From Circinella minor (taxonomy: Eukaryota > Mucoromycota > Mucoromycetes > Mucorales > Lichtheimiaceae): a stretch of DNA of 64,000 nucleotides. The DNA lies in NCBI GenBank assembly GCA_016758965.1, contig JAEPRB010000035.1, positions 124,001 through 188,000 of the forward strand, in the 5' to 3' direction. This document shows positions 1 through 13,374 of the stretch, one piece after another (within the stretch, counting starts at the first letter, position 1; the number at the start of each line of letters is the position of its first letter). The notes under the pieces are model-generated. The model made no database searches. It was not told the origin of the DNA and saw only the letters and a program-made list of their open reading frames with translations. The translations under genes were made by a program, and so were the position numbers.

Positions 1-107
1 TAGTCAATTCCCGACATTGTTCAATGATGTGCATGACGCGATCTAATTGAATCAATTGAAGATCCAGATTACTTAATAATTTTCGCTTTTTAACAGCTTG
101 AACGAAT
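1..107 (-). CDS. Partial exon of an unidentified minus-strand gene running off the left edge
   Basis: On the minus strand a good acceptor (TTATAG) sits just above position 107. The sequence from there to the window edge is open in one frame for about 35 codons. The peptide is helical and charged, containing VKKRKLL and LDRVMHIIEQCREL, like a coiled-coil segment. A plausible upstream exon lies around 140-175, where a donor after CA would keep the frame, but I could not confirm it. Product and family are not recognised. The call rests only on the open frame, the acceptor and protein-like composition. Confidence 0.4.
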
Positions 108-1235
108 CTATAAGAGAAACAGAAAAATAAAGAAAAAATATACCAGCACACTGAAATGAAGACGCGTGTCCAACATAACTAAATATTTGACTGCTGGTTT
201 GTGGCAGCAAATAACAATTAATTTCATGGAGATTCTAATCATATCAGTTTTGCTAGAGTGTTCCGATAATAGATCATGTCGATCTTATCGCTTACATATG
301 ATAGCTTATTTCTATCTTTTTTTTTTTCATCAAGGGATGGGAGAAAAGTTGATTAGTAGCATAAATGACATATGACCTTTTACATATTATTAGAAGCGGT
401 CCGTGTGTCTGTTTCCTATCAAATATACGTGTCTATTATATAACACCAAAAGCAGTGGAAATTATTCTACATTTTACTGAGCTCAGTAGTATAGTGTGTA
501 TAATATAAAACTTTTTATCATAATTTATAGCCACCGATAACATTGACGAGTATACTTGTCTTTTCCTCACTGGTGTATTTTAAATATAAAAAGAGCGGAG
601 GAACAGTAAGCCACTTTAGAAATTTTCCATGGACTGTAGGAAGAAAATTGTTTTTTTTCTTACAGCTTCTTTTCAATGAAAAGGATTCCAATTTAGAAAA
701 AAAGAAATAGGTCAGCAAAAAATTAAAAAGTTTGCGCTATCTGACGCAAATCGTTATTTAGAAAATTCGTTATGGTTACAAATAATTGTTATCATTGTGA
801 CACACTCATACTTCTTGAATAAAGTAAAAGGTTAACTGGTTTTTTGTCTTTATTGAAAAATGAATGATGCTTTAATAGGAACTAAATAATGATTCTGTAT
901 ATTATCAAGATAGCAAACATAATAATATTATATAGATAATATTATAACCAGTTTGAATCAACATGGTAACGCATGATAAACATAATTAATTCCCATGATA
1001 CAATGGGGATGGGTTTACACACACACATGAATTTCAATCTAATTGCCAATTAAAAAATAATTATATAGAAAGTTAGAATAGAATAGTGAAATAGAATAAA
1101 TAATCTTTTATCTTCTTTGCCTCTTTTCACAATAATATTTTCCATATCGGTTATTCGTTGCGCTATCCATTCCGCAAGATCCGATAGATATGATAATCCG
1201 AGAAAATCTTATTGGATATATTGATCCTTATCCCC
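108..1235. other. Intergenic region upstream of aspartate kinase
   Basis: AT-rich spacer with poly-T and poly-A tracts. Short open frames here lack coding character. It may contain the 5' exon(s) of the minus-strand gene at the left edge, but no convincing exon beyond about 175 was found. Confidence 0.5.
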
Positions 1236-1295
1236 ATTGGCTATCGAAGCTGCCTTGACTCACAACCATAAAATCAGAAATACTTTATATATAAA
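1236..1295 (+). promoter_or_regulatory. Promoter elements of the aspartate kinase gene (CCAAT, Gcn4-like site, TATA)
   Basis: An inverted CCAAT (ATTGG, about 1236-1240) is followed by TGACTCA at 1256-1262, which matches the consensus Gcn4/CPC1 (bZIP) site. A TATA element (TATATATAAA, 1286-1295) lies about 90 bp before the start codon. Gcn4-type control of amino-acid biosynthetic genes is established in fungi. That it operates here is inference from the perfect heptamer and its position. Confidence 0.6.
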
Positions 1296-1385
1296 GGCCC
1301 TCGTTTCCAACTTCTGCCGAAAAAACCCCCCTTCGTTTAATTTTTTTTTTTTTTTTTGCTTTTCGTTTTCTTTCTTCTTGGTTCC

Positions 1386-3265
1386 ATGCCGCTCACTAAA
1401 CCCGTTTATAATAATTCCCCCGAACTTCCATGGGTAGTTCAGAAATTTGGTGGAACCAGCATTGGTAAATTCTTGGATAACATTGCCAATCAAGTGATCA
1501 AGTAAGTTTTTTTTTTTCTGCATTTAGAAAAATATAAAAAGCAATAATGAAGATATATGCTTGTGTGACTCAAAGCCATTTGAAAATTATATTTTATTAA
1601 CTGCCAATTTAATTATTTTAGAGAATATGTAAAACAAAATCAAGTTGTAGTAGTATGTTCAGCACGTAGTGGGGAGAATAAACAAACTGGTACAACCAAC
1701 CGACTTATCCGTGCAGCAGATGAAGCTTTGAGACCTGGATCGACCGAATATCTTCAAATTATCAATGATTTATTACAAGACCATTTAGGTGTTGCAGAAG
1801 AAATGATTAACGACCCTGAAATTCTCAAGGAGTTAAAACATGATATTGAACGCGACTGTACAAAGCTAAAATCGTTTTTGGAAGCTGCTCAGATTATCAG
1901 TGAAATTTCTCCTCGATCAAGAGATATCATTATCGGTGTGGGTGAAAAATTATCATGTAGAATTGTTGCTGCTGTGTTACAAGATCGGGTATGTAAATGG
2001 AGATTATTATTATGAGTGATCGAAGATTAAGTGCCACTTTTAGGAAAAAGACATTATATTAATAAATCTTATTTTATTTTAGGATGTGGATGCAGCATTT
2101 GTTTCGTTGGAAAATATTATCGATCGAGAATTCGAAGCTTTGGACCAAACCTTTTATGATTATTTAGCTGAACGTATGGCAGCAAAGGTGCGTGAATGTG
2201 GAAATAAAGTTCCAGTAGTCACAGGTAATGTTTCAATAAAATAAAATAATGAGAAATACAGAAAATTGCGTCATTTGTTTGACTTATGAGCTAATAACTT
2301 TAATAAAAAATATTTATTTTACACATATAATAGGCTTTTTCGGTATTGTTCCTGGTAGCTTACTCACCACAATTGGTCGCGGTTACACCGATCTGTGCGC
2401 AGCATTGACTGCCGTGGGATTAGGTGCTGAAGAATTACAAATTTGGAAAGAGGTTGATGGTATCTTCACTGCCGATCCACGTAAAGTTAAATCAGCTAGG
2501 TTAATTTCGATTATTACACCAGAAGAAGCATCCGAATTGACCTACTACGGTTCCGAAGTTATTCATCCTTTCACTATGGAACAAGTCATTCGAGCACATA
2601 TTCCCATTCGCATTAAGAACGTTCAAAACCCACGTGGTCAAGGTACCGTTGTATTTCCCACTGATGCTGTTTCCAAAGATGGCACAGCTACTCCCCCACA
2701 TTCACCCAAGGTGCTTGCCGAGAATGGTTATCATCTTGATCTTTCACGCAAGTATCCTACCGCCGTTACCATTAAAGACAGTTTGGTCGTATTGAACGTT
2801 CACTCAAACCGTAAGAGTGTCAGTCACGGTTTCTTTGCAAAAATCTTTTCAACACTGGATCGTTATGGTATTGTGGTGGATCTTATTTCGACATCTGAAG
2901 TACACGTGTCTATGGCACTAGGCGCAGATAGTAACGAAAGAGATTTACCACGCGTGATTGAAGATTTGAAGTCTGTCGGTCGGGTTGATTTATTAAAAAA
3001 TATGGCTATTTTGTCGCTGGTTGGCAAGCAAATGAAAAACATGGTTGGTATTGCTGGTATGATGTTTACGACGCTGGCGTCGGCTGGTGTCAATATCGAA
3101 ATGATTTCACAAGGTGCTTCAGAAATCAATATTTCATGTGTGATTGAAGAATCCAAGGCAGTTACGGCCATGAATGTCATCCATGATCAACTTTTGAGTA
3201 AGCAAAGTACCCTTGTTTTACCTGCCGTTAAACAATCGACAATTGCCTCGTTGATGTTAGACTAG
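1386..3265 (+). CDS. HOM3: Aspartate kinase (aspartokinase), 518 aa, 4 exons
   Basis: Phosphorylates L-aspartate, the first step of the pathway to threonine, methionine and isoleucine; expected in the cytosol. Exons: 1386-1501, 1622-1988, 2083-2224, 2334-3265; these join into one frame of 518 codons, close to yeast Hom3. Residues 20-25 are the nucleotide-binding KFGGTS motif. The kinase fold continues through GRGYTDLCAAL and WKEVDGIFTADPR, both typical of the family. The C-terminal third, with SVSHGFFAKIF and GVNIEMISQGASEINI, is the tandem ACT regulatory region, so feedback control by threonine is likely. It is not fused to homoserine dehydrogenase. The start is the first ATG after the TATA box and puts the kinase motif at the usual distance from the N-terminus. 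All three introns are short GT-AG introns. Confidence 0.96.
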
Positions 3266-5073
3266 ACAATGCATATTTAATATCATTTATACACCCTTTA
3301 TATTTATACACACACAAAAGTACACAGTATAATTCAATATTTTCCCTTTTTTTTTAACTCTTTCTCTCCTTCGCAACCCGGCTTCCTTTTCCTTCCTCTC
3401 CTCATCATTCAGTTTCATTATTACACTTTGTTCTCGCATAGTAAATTAACATTACTTATATATATATATTATAATATCCTTCCATTATTAACCTTTTATT
3501 TAAAAGTTTGTCCATAAAATGTTTCTTTTTATTATTTCAAAAAGTGCTTCTTTGCTTTTCATTATATCATGTGTTGGCCTCTATTGCATCAAGTATAAAA
3601 TGATGTAATGTCATCCTTTATAAACCCAAAGGTACAAACCCACTCCTTCCTTTTTTGGTTTAAAAATACCTTCATTGTCAAGTAAAACACAATAAACACA
3701 AGAGTTTATGTCGCCTAAAATTTTGTGCTACTAGTACTGTATTATTACGCCTTGACTTTCGTACTATTGACTTACTGATGAAAATTTTCAACCGCTTTTT
3801 ACATTTCATCAACATTGTATTTATTTTACTTATTTATGCCTTGAATATCTAAGCTCTTTAACTTCCTTACGATCATAAGAAAAAAGAATTTTCAAAATAT
3901 ATGGGGTAATTGTTATGTTAAAATGGATCGAATGTAAAGCATACAAAATTACTATTTATTCTATTGTTGAGTACCAAAAAGCTTCTTTTGGTATCGAAGT
4001 ACAATGAAGTACAATTAGCAAAAACACGAATTCACTGGTCACAAAAAGTCAGAGGAGGTTTTACAACTGTCAGATAACGAGATCAAAGAAAATAAACATA
4101 AGTAACCTGTTATGATTAATTATGGAACAATTTGATATGATTCCAAGCGAAATTAGTGTACTCATCTGTGAACTGAGCATAAAAGGTCAGCGCGGCAAGG
4201 TATCAAAACATAAATAGAAAAAGAGCGGGTTCGGGATGTTATAGATGAGTATTAAGCAGCAAGAATTACAACGGTAATCTATATGTAAAAATGTGTTTAA
4301 ATATTCTTTTGAAAATAAAAATGAACATACAAAGAAAAAAGAAAAATAGTTTATTTATACAAATGCACATCAATAAATAAAATTAAGAATAAAAAATCCA
4401 AAGTGTCGGAAGTCGATCATCGATTTTTAATCTGTGTGACACACCTTTCATACATCAAAACATGATTGTTTCAAGAAAAGTTACGAATATTAGTAACCAA
4501 AATGACCCTGAAATGTTTTTACTTGCCTATTATCCACAGCAGCTGATTTTTATTTATACTAACATTTCTATGTAAATAATATACACAAAAAAGCAAAAAA
4601 AGTAACATAAGCAAAAGTACAAAATAAGAAAAGGTTAGTTTTTTTGGTAACTAATCTTTTTGCGGCTCATTAACAACCGCAATTTACGTTTTCCGAATTT
4701 TCTTTTTTTGAGAATTTTGGCCCAATGAACACTCCTTGGCACCTTTTTCTTATTTTTGCTTCCCCTAAGCCGATTTGCCGCCTCAAAAAGGCGACCAATA
4801 CAACCTATCTGCTTCTGAATAGGAACAATATGTACACAACGAGTAAACGGAAAACTGAAAGTCTTTTATCCTTTCTTCCACTCTCTCAACTTTTTTTTTA
4901 CTTATTTCTTCATGTTTATTTTAACGACTCCGTCGTCTTTTACCCTTTTGTGAACCATTTTTATTCTACTTCATATGTTGATATTGCCTCCGAGTACACC
5001 ATAAAGCAACAACAACCCTTTTTTCTCTCTCTATTTTTCAACGTATATAAAATACACAGTGTATAAATAAACA
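3266..5073. other. Intergenic spacer with the promoter of the MFSD1-like gene
   Basis: 1.8 kb of AT-rich sequence. No exon with coding character was found on either strand. A TATATAAAA element at about 5045-5052 lies only about 22 bp before the next start codon, with a pyrimidine-rich stretch (4860-5040) before it. The open frame at 4725-5066 is probably chance sequence in this leader. Confidence 0.5.
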
Positions 5074-7713
5074 ATGAGTACCACAGCTGCCGAACCTGAA
5101 TCTTCTACATCCCAACACGATCATTCAAATCAACAAAATGAAAAACAACAACTTGCTGTAAGGTATAACAATACCAACGGTAATGGCAGCGGAGGCAACA
5201 ACAACAGTAACGATAACCAAAATAATAATGACACTCAACGTTTATCGCCTGAGCAACAGCAGCAACAACATACGTCCCCACAAAACCATCGAACCGCACC
5301 TGATTCGATACACGAAGATTTGTTTCATGGTGAAAACACAGGGGATTCACCAGTATATAGTAAAGAAGCAACGTTATCAAGTAATCGAGAAGAGGATCTA
5401 TTTGTAAAAGCTAGCTGGCGCTTAAAACTGTTAATTTTGTTATGTATGCTTGCATTACCTGTGGGGTGTCATTATTTAGAAGCCACTGTTGGTACACTGA
5501 AAACATCACTAAAACAAGTAAGTTTGCCTTTTTCTTTTTCATAGCAAATCTCGCGTGAACCTATCTTCGCCGTTTTTCCTTTAGTAGCTACATAGTGGAT
5601 ACACACATGGGAGAGAGAGACAATTATTGATCTGCTTATTTACCCGTTCCGATCAATTGTCCCGTTTATCCATTCAAATAATAATAATAATATTTACATA
5701 CATCTTGGTTACTATAGAATATGCAAATCAACAATACTCAATTTGGTATCCTAGTTTCTGCGGTCACCCTAGTAAACACAATTTTACCGTTATTAGCTGG
5801 TATTTTTATTGATGATTTATCTAGTCTTGGATCAATTCGTGCAACAACACTTGTCAGTATTGTAATTTTCATTGGTAGTATGTTGGTATCTATTGGTAGC
5901 GGCCGAAACAGTTATTCAATTATGGTCACTGGTCAAATCGTTTATGGTTTAGGTGGCGGCATGATTGTTACTATGCAAGAAGGTATTTATTAATATTATT
6001 ATTTAAGTCTGTTATCTTACTCCTATTTTCTCAAAAACAGAAAAGGATGTGTCAGGAACAAAAAAAAAAGCACAATAATAGCAAATTTATAATTTGTTCG
6101 TTTTTGCATAAGAATAGACATTTAACAATATAATAAATTCACAAATATTCTAGGAATTCTATCTCGCTGGTTCAGAGATCGAGAATTAGCTATTGTTATT
6201 GGTATTTTATTATGCGTTGCAAGGTTAACAAAATGGGCTGCTAAAATGGTATGCTATCCTATTGTCTACTCAAGTGGCTCTCATTCCTGGCCAATCCACG
6301 TTGCAACGATCTTTTGTGGTGCTGGTGTTGCCATGAATATGGTGTATTGGGGCGTGATGTGGCATAATGGATGGGCAACGCTAGCTGGTAGAGAAATTGC
6401 TCAGCCCAAACATAAATATCGCAACCATTTCAACACTAGCAATATAGTAACACCAGTACCTAGTCGAAGGCTTTCTGTTGTCTCTCAAGCTGATGCTACA
6501 GTAACAACCCGTCAAAGAAAATCATCTCGATTTCAGTTTTCATATAAATTATTTTTATATTTACCCGGCACATTTTGGATGATTCCTTGGATTCAATTAA
6601 TAATGTCAAGTGTCTTGAGCAGTTTTGATGACATTGCAACGTAAGTGTACTTAATTAGTTGTCCTGGCTCGCATATTTTTTCAGTGTGATTTTTTTGTTT
6701 AACATGTTATATATTTTATATAGTGAATTTGTTCAGTTTCGTTTTCAAACAACAAGCATCATGGCCGGTGTATGTATTATAAACTAGTCAAAAAAAGTAG
6801 AGAAAGAAATAGCAGTATCTAATCATCACATTTCTGTTGTTCTTTTTTTAGTATCAAAGCAGTTTAACACAAGTTGTTCCTATTGTTGCAGCCCCAGTTA
6901 TGGGTATGCTTGTACATCGTTACGGCCAGCGTCTTACCATTTGTAAGTTTTTATTATATATTTGTTTCCCTTCCCAATTCACAGAGGCAAAAAAAATGAA
7001 ACAAGTGGCCTTAATATTCCCTTTCCTTCCTCTTATCATCTATAGTATTTATCGCGTCACTGGTACTGATATTATCCATGGTATTATTGTCACATACATG
7101 GGCAGCTCCTGCAGCAGGCATGATAATATTTTCGCTTGCACTTGCATTAGGCCCAGTTTCAGTTTTAAGCTCTACCTCGATGCTTTTGCCTCACGAATTG
7201 GCAGGTACTGGTATGGGTCTTCATAAATGTTCAAATAATATTGGAACAACAATAATCGCAGTTGTGGTTGGTTATGTACAAGACTTAACATACCACGACG
7301 GAGATTCTGCGGATGATCATCGAGATCTGCAGAATGAATATAATGGCGTCATGACCTTATATCTTGTCATGGCATGCTGCACGACGCTGGTCGTCGGGAT
7401 CTTTTGGTTGATGGATCGTAAGATTCTCAAAGGATGGTTGCAAGCAAATAAAGCCGAGCGGGATCGACGGCTTGAAGTGGCTAAGCATGAACAAGATGAA
7501 GAGGACCGCGCTGTTCGATACCCTTATTATGGCGTAACACCCGAAGAACAAGAAAAGCGCAGGAATACGGCGTTACAAATGATTGGTAGTAAGATGCGAT
7601 CTAAGAAAACGTATACTTATGTCGGTTTCTATACCTTTTGGTTTGTCGCTGCATGGGCCATTTTCTTTACCTTTGCTCTCATGCCTGTATATCAGAAGTA
7701 CACTATTCATTAA
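5074..7713 (+). CDS. MFS transporter of the MFSD1-like family, 666 aa, 6 exons
   Basis: Multi-pass major-facilitator protein. Exons: 5074-5517, 5718-5982, 6154-6640, 6724-6769, 6852-6942, 7046-7713; the frame is open throughout. Residues 1-110 are a hydrophilic Q/N/S-rich cytosolic tail. The first membrane segment is in LKLLILLCMLALPVGCHYL, followed by FGILVSAVTLVNTILPLLAG and a GILSRWFRDRELAIVIGI loop, a pattern I associate with the MFSD1/lysosomal dipeptide transporter branch. A charged linker (about 560-625) precedes a last hydrophobic segment near the C-terminus. The protein is longer than mammalian MFSD1 (about 465 aa) because of the tail and this extension. MFSD1 moves dipeptides out of lysosomes; a vacuolar peptide role here is inference. 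Other MFS substrates remain possible. Confidence 0.82.
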
Positions 7714-9650
7714 TAATTAAAAATAAAATAAGTTTATTAGTTTTTGTATTTCATTACTTCATTTTGTACATTATTAAATAAAAACATCCTTTACATTTTA
7801 TTATTTTACTATTACCATTATTCTACTATTTTTCTTTTTAAATAATATATATATTATACCTCTATTTTAATAAAATGAACATCGATACGAACTGTATACT
7901 TGTATATAATACATTACTGTTTAGTTATAAAACATTGAGAGGAACTATGTAACGTGGTTTTAAACTCTTTTAAATCATAATAACCAATACGTATGTACAA
8001 AAAAAGATCCTTTTTTTTTTGAAACCAAACTGATCGTTTACGTACGTACGTATTAATATACAAAGGATAATATTGAGGTAAAAATAGCTAAATGAATATT
8101 AGATGAGGGACATACGTAGTATTATAAAAAAAATATTTTATAAATAAAGTGAAAGGTCAATACCTCATGTTATTTTTATCAAAGTTAGATTTTCCCAAGC
8201 TCCTTTTTTTTGGACACGATCATCATGCCTTTCAAACTTTATCCAAATCACGGTAACTCACTTACCATATAAATCCGATTTCTTATCAATTCTCTACAGG
8301 TGAAACTCGATGCGTTATCTACATATTGAATATCTATTATGCAAGTTATGTAATAATTGATAATTACAAAAAAAAATTGTATCATATTTTAAAACGATCA
8401 ATCAATAGATGAAAATACTATAGGAATAGAGGTCACGAGAATACTAACAGTATTTCAGATGTCGCCCCCCCCTCTCCAGAATCGGTAAATAAAGATACGT
8501 ACCCACAAAATTGATCGTGGTTCCTGCATGATTTTGAATTTGAAGAGCGTGGTATTAATTATACAACCAGTGATTTTGTATAAATATGAACTTTTTGTAC
8601 AACACGTACAAACTTAATATTCTACTTTCAGCTTATTACGTATACACATGGTATGTGTGGGGATAAGTTTATTGATGACCTCATTGGTATTTTGACATGA
8701 AAGATACTAAACTCACGTCATTTTTTCCTGTTTATTATAACAAAGATTCAGTGAAAAAAAAAACTGTCAAAGAGAAGAATGAAGGATAAAAAGCGAGGGT
8801 GGAGGTAAACTATCTTTGACTTTTTTTGCTGAGAAAAGATAGCAATGTTAGTTTTACAACTGCGATCACTTCTTTGTGCATAACTTAATCCCTTTTTAGT
8901 TCCTCCGAAATTATTTATCTTGGACACATTATTATATAAAGATAAAAGTAAACTATTTTCGGGACAATAATAATAAACAAATAAACAAAATGGATCTACA
9001 TGCTTCTTAAATAATTATGACGGATGATGGTAATATGCCCATACATGTTTATAAAAAAAATAGTTAGTAAAATCGTGGGCACATTAGATGTAACACGCTC
9101 AGCAACACCTCTTGCGAATATTCCCAAACAAGGAGAAAGGGGTCAGGGGCACATTTATATAAATGGATGACAACTAATATAAGATCTTTCTATTGAATGA
9201 ATAGATCATATGAGTAAAGAAAAATCTTAATAAAATCCCTGTTATATTCGGGGATTGATCCAAAAAAAGAGACGCAGCTGTCATTGTTTTTTTCAGAAAT
9301 AATAATAACAATACTACTTATCAGCTGGTTCACCTGTCTATATATACATAATTAAAAAGAATGATGTACCCGTATAGGTTGCCAACTCAATAAAAAAAAT
9401 ATAATGCGTCATTGATGTAACCCCAAAAATGTTCAAATAAGGGAATTCTTACTTCTGGTGATCCTTTTTGAACAAGGAAAAAGGCGTTTGGTTCAAGTTA
9501 AACACAACGCATATACTTTTATGTCGGAGAAAATGAATTCTATTCTGGTTTCTCTTCTCGTCCACCCAACAAAAAAGAATGTAGGGGGTATAGCCGCGAC
9601 CTCGGCTTCCAATTATTTCGAACACAGTTCTTTCACTTCTTTCTCACAAA
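7714..9650. other. Intergenic spacer, no gene seen
   Basis: 1.9 kb of AT-rich DNA with scattered TACGTA palindromes (for example around 8040-8052) and a C-run at about 8465. Nothing with coding character was found on either strand. The last 200 bp carry open frames on the + strand that look like leader sequence of the amino-acid transporter gene. Confidence 0.5.
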
Positions 9651-11992
9651 ATGTCATCTCCATTACCGGTGAATGCAAAAGCGTTCTCCGATCGTCATAA
9701 TCAAGAACTTCAAAATGATTCTGAACGAAATCTTTCAACCTCATTTGACCGAACTTCTTCAACTGCTAGATTATCGTCTTCACCTATTCCACCCAACGTT
9801 TATAACTATGGTTCTTCTCCAGCTGCATCCATCAAGACTTACGGCAGTACCAACGGAAATAATGGATTATCCGCCGCTAACGCAAACGGGGGTGCAGATT
9901 TGGGAGGCGATTTGAGCCGTGTAGGTAGTAGCCATTCATTATTTAGACCACTTTCCAACACCACAACACATACCGACTTACCTGAGGGCCAAGTTGCCAA
10001 AATGGTAAAACGACACTTGGTCGAGACCTCGCCCGTACCATCACGTCACGAAGAAGATTACCAATCGGATGATAACTCCTCTGGAATTACTTCAGTCCAT
10101 CAACTTCCAGGCGGATCGATTACGCATGGTATATATAAGTGGACCGAAAATGCTGAACAAAACCGTTTTCAACGGAAACGAACTCGATCTGTAGTATTGC
10201 AACGTAATGAACCATCAGATCCTGCTTTAGCCAACTTGCGAGATCCTGGAGGTTTCCGTCGTCATTTTATTCGCCAACGCCAAAGAGAACAAAAAAACCC
10301 ATCACCTTGGATGACAAAATCATTTGTCGAATTTCTTGCACTCTATGGTCATTTTGGTGGTGAAGATTTAAGCGATGATGAAGGTGATGATGAAGACGAC
10401 GACTTTTTATATGAAGGAGCTGATGAAGAGTCTCCATTGATACCTGGTGAAGGCGAAGAAGCACATCAAGGGACAGCAACTCCAACCAAAGCTGTTTTCT
10501 TGTTGTTGAAATCATTTGTTGGTACTGGAGTTATGTTTTTACCAAAAGCGTAAGTTGAAGGAACGGATCTTCTTTTTGCAGCATTGTTTATTGTTATGTT
10601 CAAACAATTACATGAACTTTTTTCTAATTTGTCATTTAAAAAATTACCGTGGGATGATCTGTGCACACGCGTTTTCTCTACAAAATAGATTTCATAATGG
10701 TGGCTTAATCTTTTCAACGACTCTTTTAGCAGTGATTGCTATTATCTCGCTTTATAGTTTCCTCTTACTTGTGGAAACACGAAACAAAGTTCCTATGTCT
10801 TTTGGTGATATTGGTGGCGTACTTTTTGGACAAACAATGCGTATGGCTGTGTTATTTTCTATTACAATTTCTCAGGTTAGTTTTTTTTTTTTCGCTCTAT
10901 GGAATTAAAATAAATGGGGTGGGATGAACTAAGACTTACTGTATATGACATCAAAGTAATTTCGCACTGGGATTTCTTATCAACAAAAAAAGCCAACAAT
11001 AATAATAATACTGATAACTAATCTGTAATGATTTTTTGATGTTTCAGATTGGATTTGTATGTGCATACATGGTTTTCGTTGCACAAAATCTACAAGCTCT
11101 TGTAGAATCTATATACCATTGTGAGGTGAATGTCCCGCTTCCATATCTCATCTTGGGTCAGATTTTCGTATTTGTACCCTTGGCCATGATTCGAAAGATC
11201 CAAAAGCTTTCAGTTTTTGCTCTTATTGCAGATTTATTTATTTTGATTGGTTTGGTTTATCTTTATTATTATGACTTTTTGGTATTAGTAACACACGGTG
11301 TTGGTGAAGTGATCTGGTCAATCAACTCATCATCATTTGCCACCTTTATTGGTACGGCTGTCTTTACCTATGAGGGTGTCGGTCTTGTGATTCCCATCAC
11401 CGAATCTATGAAAGATCCTCAAAAGTTCCCCAAAGTCTTATCCTGGACATTATTTGGCATTACACTCTTATTTTTGTCCATTGGTTCCATCTCGTATCTC
11501 GCATTTGGTAAAGAGGTCCAGACTGTTATTTTATTAAATTTACCAGCCACCGGAACTGTCGATACTATCCAAGGCTTATATGCATTAGCCATTTGCTTGT
11601 CCATTCCATTACAATTGTTCCCTGCTATTCGTATTATGGAAACCGGTTTGTTCACGCGCTCGGGCAAGAATAATCCTGTTGTTAAGTGGCAAAAGAATGC
11701 ATTCCGATTTTTAACTGTCTTGATTTGTGCCGGAGTTGCCATTGCTGGTTCAAGCGATCTCGACAAGTTTGTATCAATTGTTGGTTCCTTTTGTTGTGTC
11801 CCACTTTGCTTCTTATTCCCACCATTGTTCCATCTTAAGGGGGTTGCCCGTACTTTCCGTCAAAAGTTTATCGATATTGCAATTATTATTTTTGGTCTTG
11901 TATCCATGACATATACAACATATATTACTCTTTCACTTTGGTCATCTACTGAAGAAGCACCCCCTATTTCTAGATGTGCTCCTGGCAACTAG
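9651..11992 (+). CDS. Vacuolar amino-acid transporter, AVT3/AVT4 type (Aa_trans family), 676 aa
   Basis: Exons: 9651-10549, 10689-10875, 11048-11992. Residues 1-275 form a long hydrophilic, Ser/Thr-rich cytosolic tail with an acidic patch (SDDEGDDEDDDF). The amino-acid/auxin permease fold starts at TPTKAVFLLLKSFVGTGVMF, the conserved first helix of Aa_trans proteins. About ten further helices follow, including FIGTAVFTYEGVGLVIPI, which matches the helix-7 region of the SLC36/AVT branch. Length and tail agree with fungal Avt3 proteins, which export neutral amino acids from the vacuole. Substrate and localisation are inferred from the family. It ends in a short hydrophilic tail. Both introns are GT-AG. 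Confidence 0.9.
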
Positions 11993-12352
11993 ATTTCCTT
12001 ATCCCAAAATACAACACTTATTTCCTTCCCTCCAATTTATAATATACCTTTTTTATTTTTTCTTTCCCACCCTTTCTGAATAGCATGATTTGATCCATTT
12101 ACATAACACGTTATTAAACTTTGACTTTTACATATTTCATACAGTATGTGAGATATATTCTGTTACTTTCGATTTTGTGCACTGGTTTTTTGAAGAAAGA
12201 GATCGCAAGATGATCTTTATTATCTGTTTTGTTATTCTTGTCGATCAATCGGAATATGGAATTTAATATCTAAAGGGTCATAAACTAAATAATAAATCTT
12301 GTAACGATACTAAAAGTTAAGGCATCAATTAGCTCCAGTAGTGTCGCATATA

Positions 12353-12620
12353 CAGTCACCGCTCGATATAACGATACACTCCGTTAGATAAAAAATGTAT
12401 CGTTATACGTACCGAATTATCGTTATATCGAATTGTTGATTTGAGTCATAAAGATCGGATAAAATGCCATCCATATGTTGTACTTTGCCTCATTTGTATC
12501 TATATGTCTTGCAAAAAGACGAAAGCTCTAGAACTTTATATTGTTCATACTATAAATAAGCTATAATAATATAACGATTCTTTTTTCTCTTGCATAGTTT
12601 TTTTATTATGGGATGTGTCT
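12353..12620 (+). mobile_element. Relic end of a pogo/Tigger-like (Tc1-mariner superfamily) DNA element, copy 1
   Basis: Starts CAGTCACCGCTCGATATAAC directly after TA, like the ends of pogo/Tigger elements. Within about 70 bp the 13-mer CGATATAACGATA recurs as its exact reverse complement (TATCGTTATATCG), and a third partial TATCGTTATA lies between them. The downstream sequence, including ATGTCTTGCAAAAAG and TACTATAAATAAGCT, recurs in the same order at 26154-26410, so this is a dispersed repeat. No transposase frame and no matching far end were found. The right boundary is approximate. Confidence 0.55.
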
Positions 12621-13374
12621 TGACGTATTAGTTCTAATTGAATTAGAACCAGATTACCATATACAATAAATCTTAATGCCCTGTAAGATTACTATACTAT
12701 AAGAAGCATCAAAAACTGTCTATTTTGTTTATAAAACCATGCAAAAAAACAAAGACCAAGTTAAATGTACGTACATAGTTGGCAAAAAAAAAAATCAGAT
12801 TTTTATAAGAAAGGAGCTATACTAACTTTTTATAAGCCTTCGATATTTTTATGATAGCTTTTATTTATAGTTTTATTTACATCACTACGTTGTCCTGATA
12901 TCAATACGTAGCTGTATATACTTACTCGTTTGATACGTAAATTTTTATTTTTATATGCATATACTATTTGGGCATTCTATCATCTTATTTTCCATCTTTT
13001 TAAATCGTGTTAAATGTTCCACAACATGTTGATCTACGTATAAATAAACTTTATAATATCTTATGTATAAACATAATTAATTAATAATACAGAAGACTTC
13101 ATAATAATCCATTTTATCAAGCACTATATTCAAAGAAATATTCAAAGCAATAAAAAGAAGCAGTTATTCAAGTCATGATGCTTTTTATTAGATCAGAAAG
13201 CAAAGTCAAACTACGAGCCCAGTGTACTATAGTGCTACTAGCGTGCCCCCTTACGTATTCTCACCCACTGTATTTTCTTGTCTAAAGGTGGAATATCAGA
13301 TTCTTATTTTCGCAATTATGTAGTTCACATTTAACTCTTCAAGTCAAAACAAAATATCGTAGCTATTGTTTTTC

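Noticed and set aside
4725..5066. 113-codon open frame before the MFSD1-like gene
   Set aside because: Lies in a T/C-rich leader, ends just before the real start and resembles no protein.
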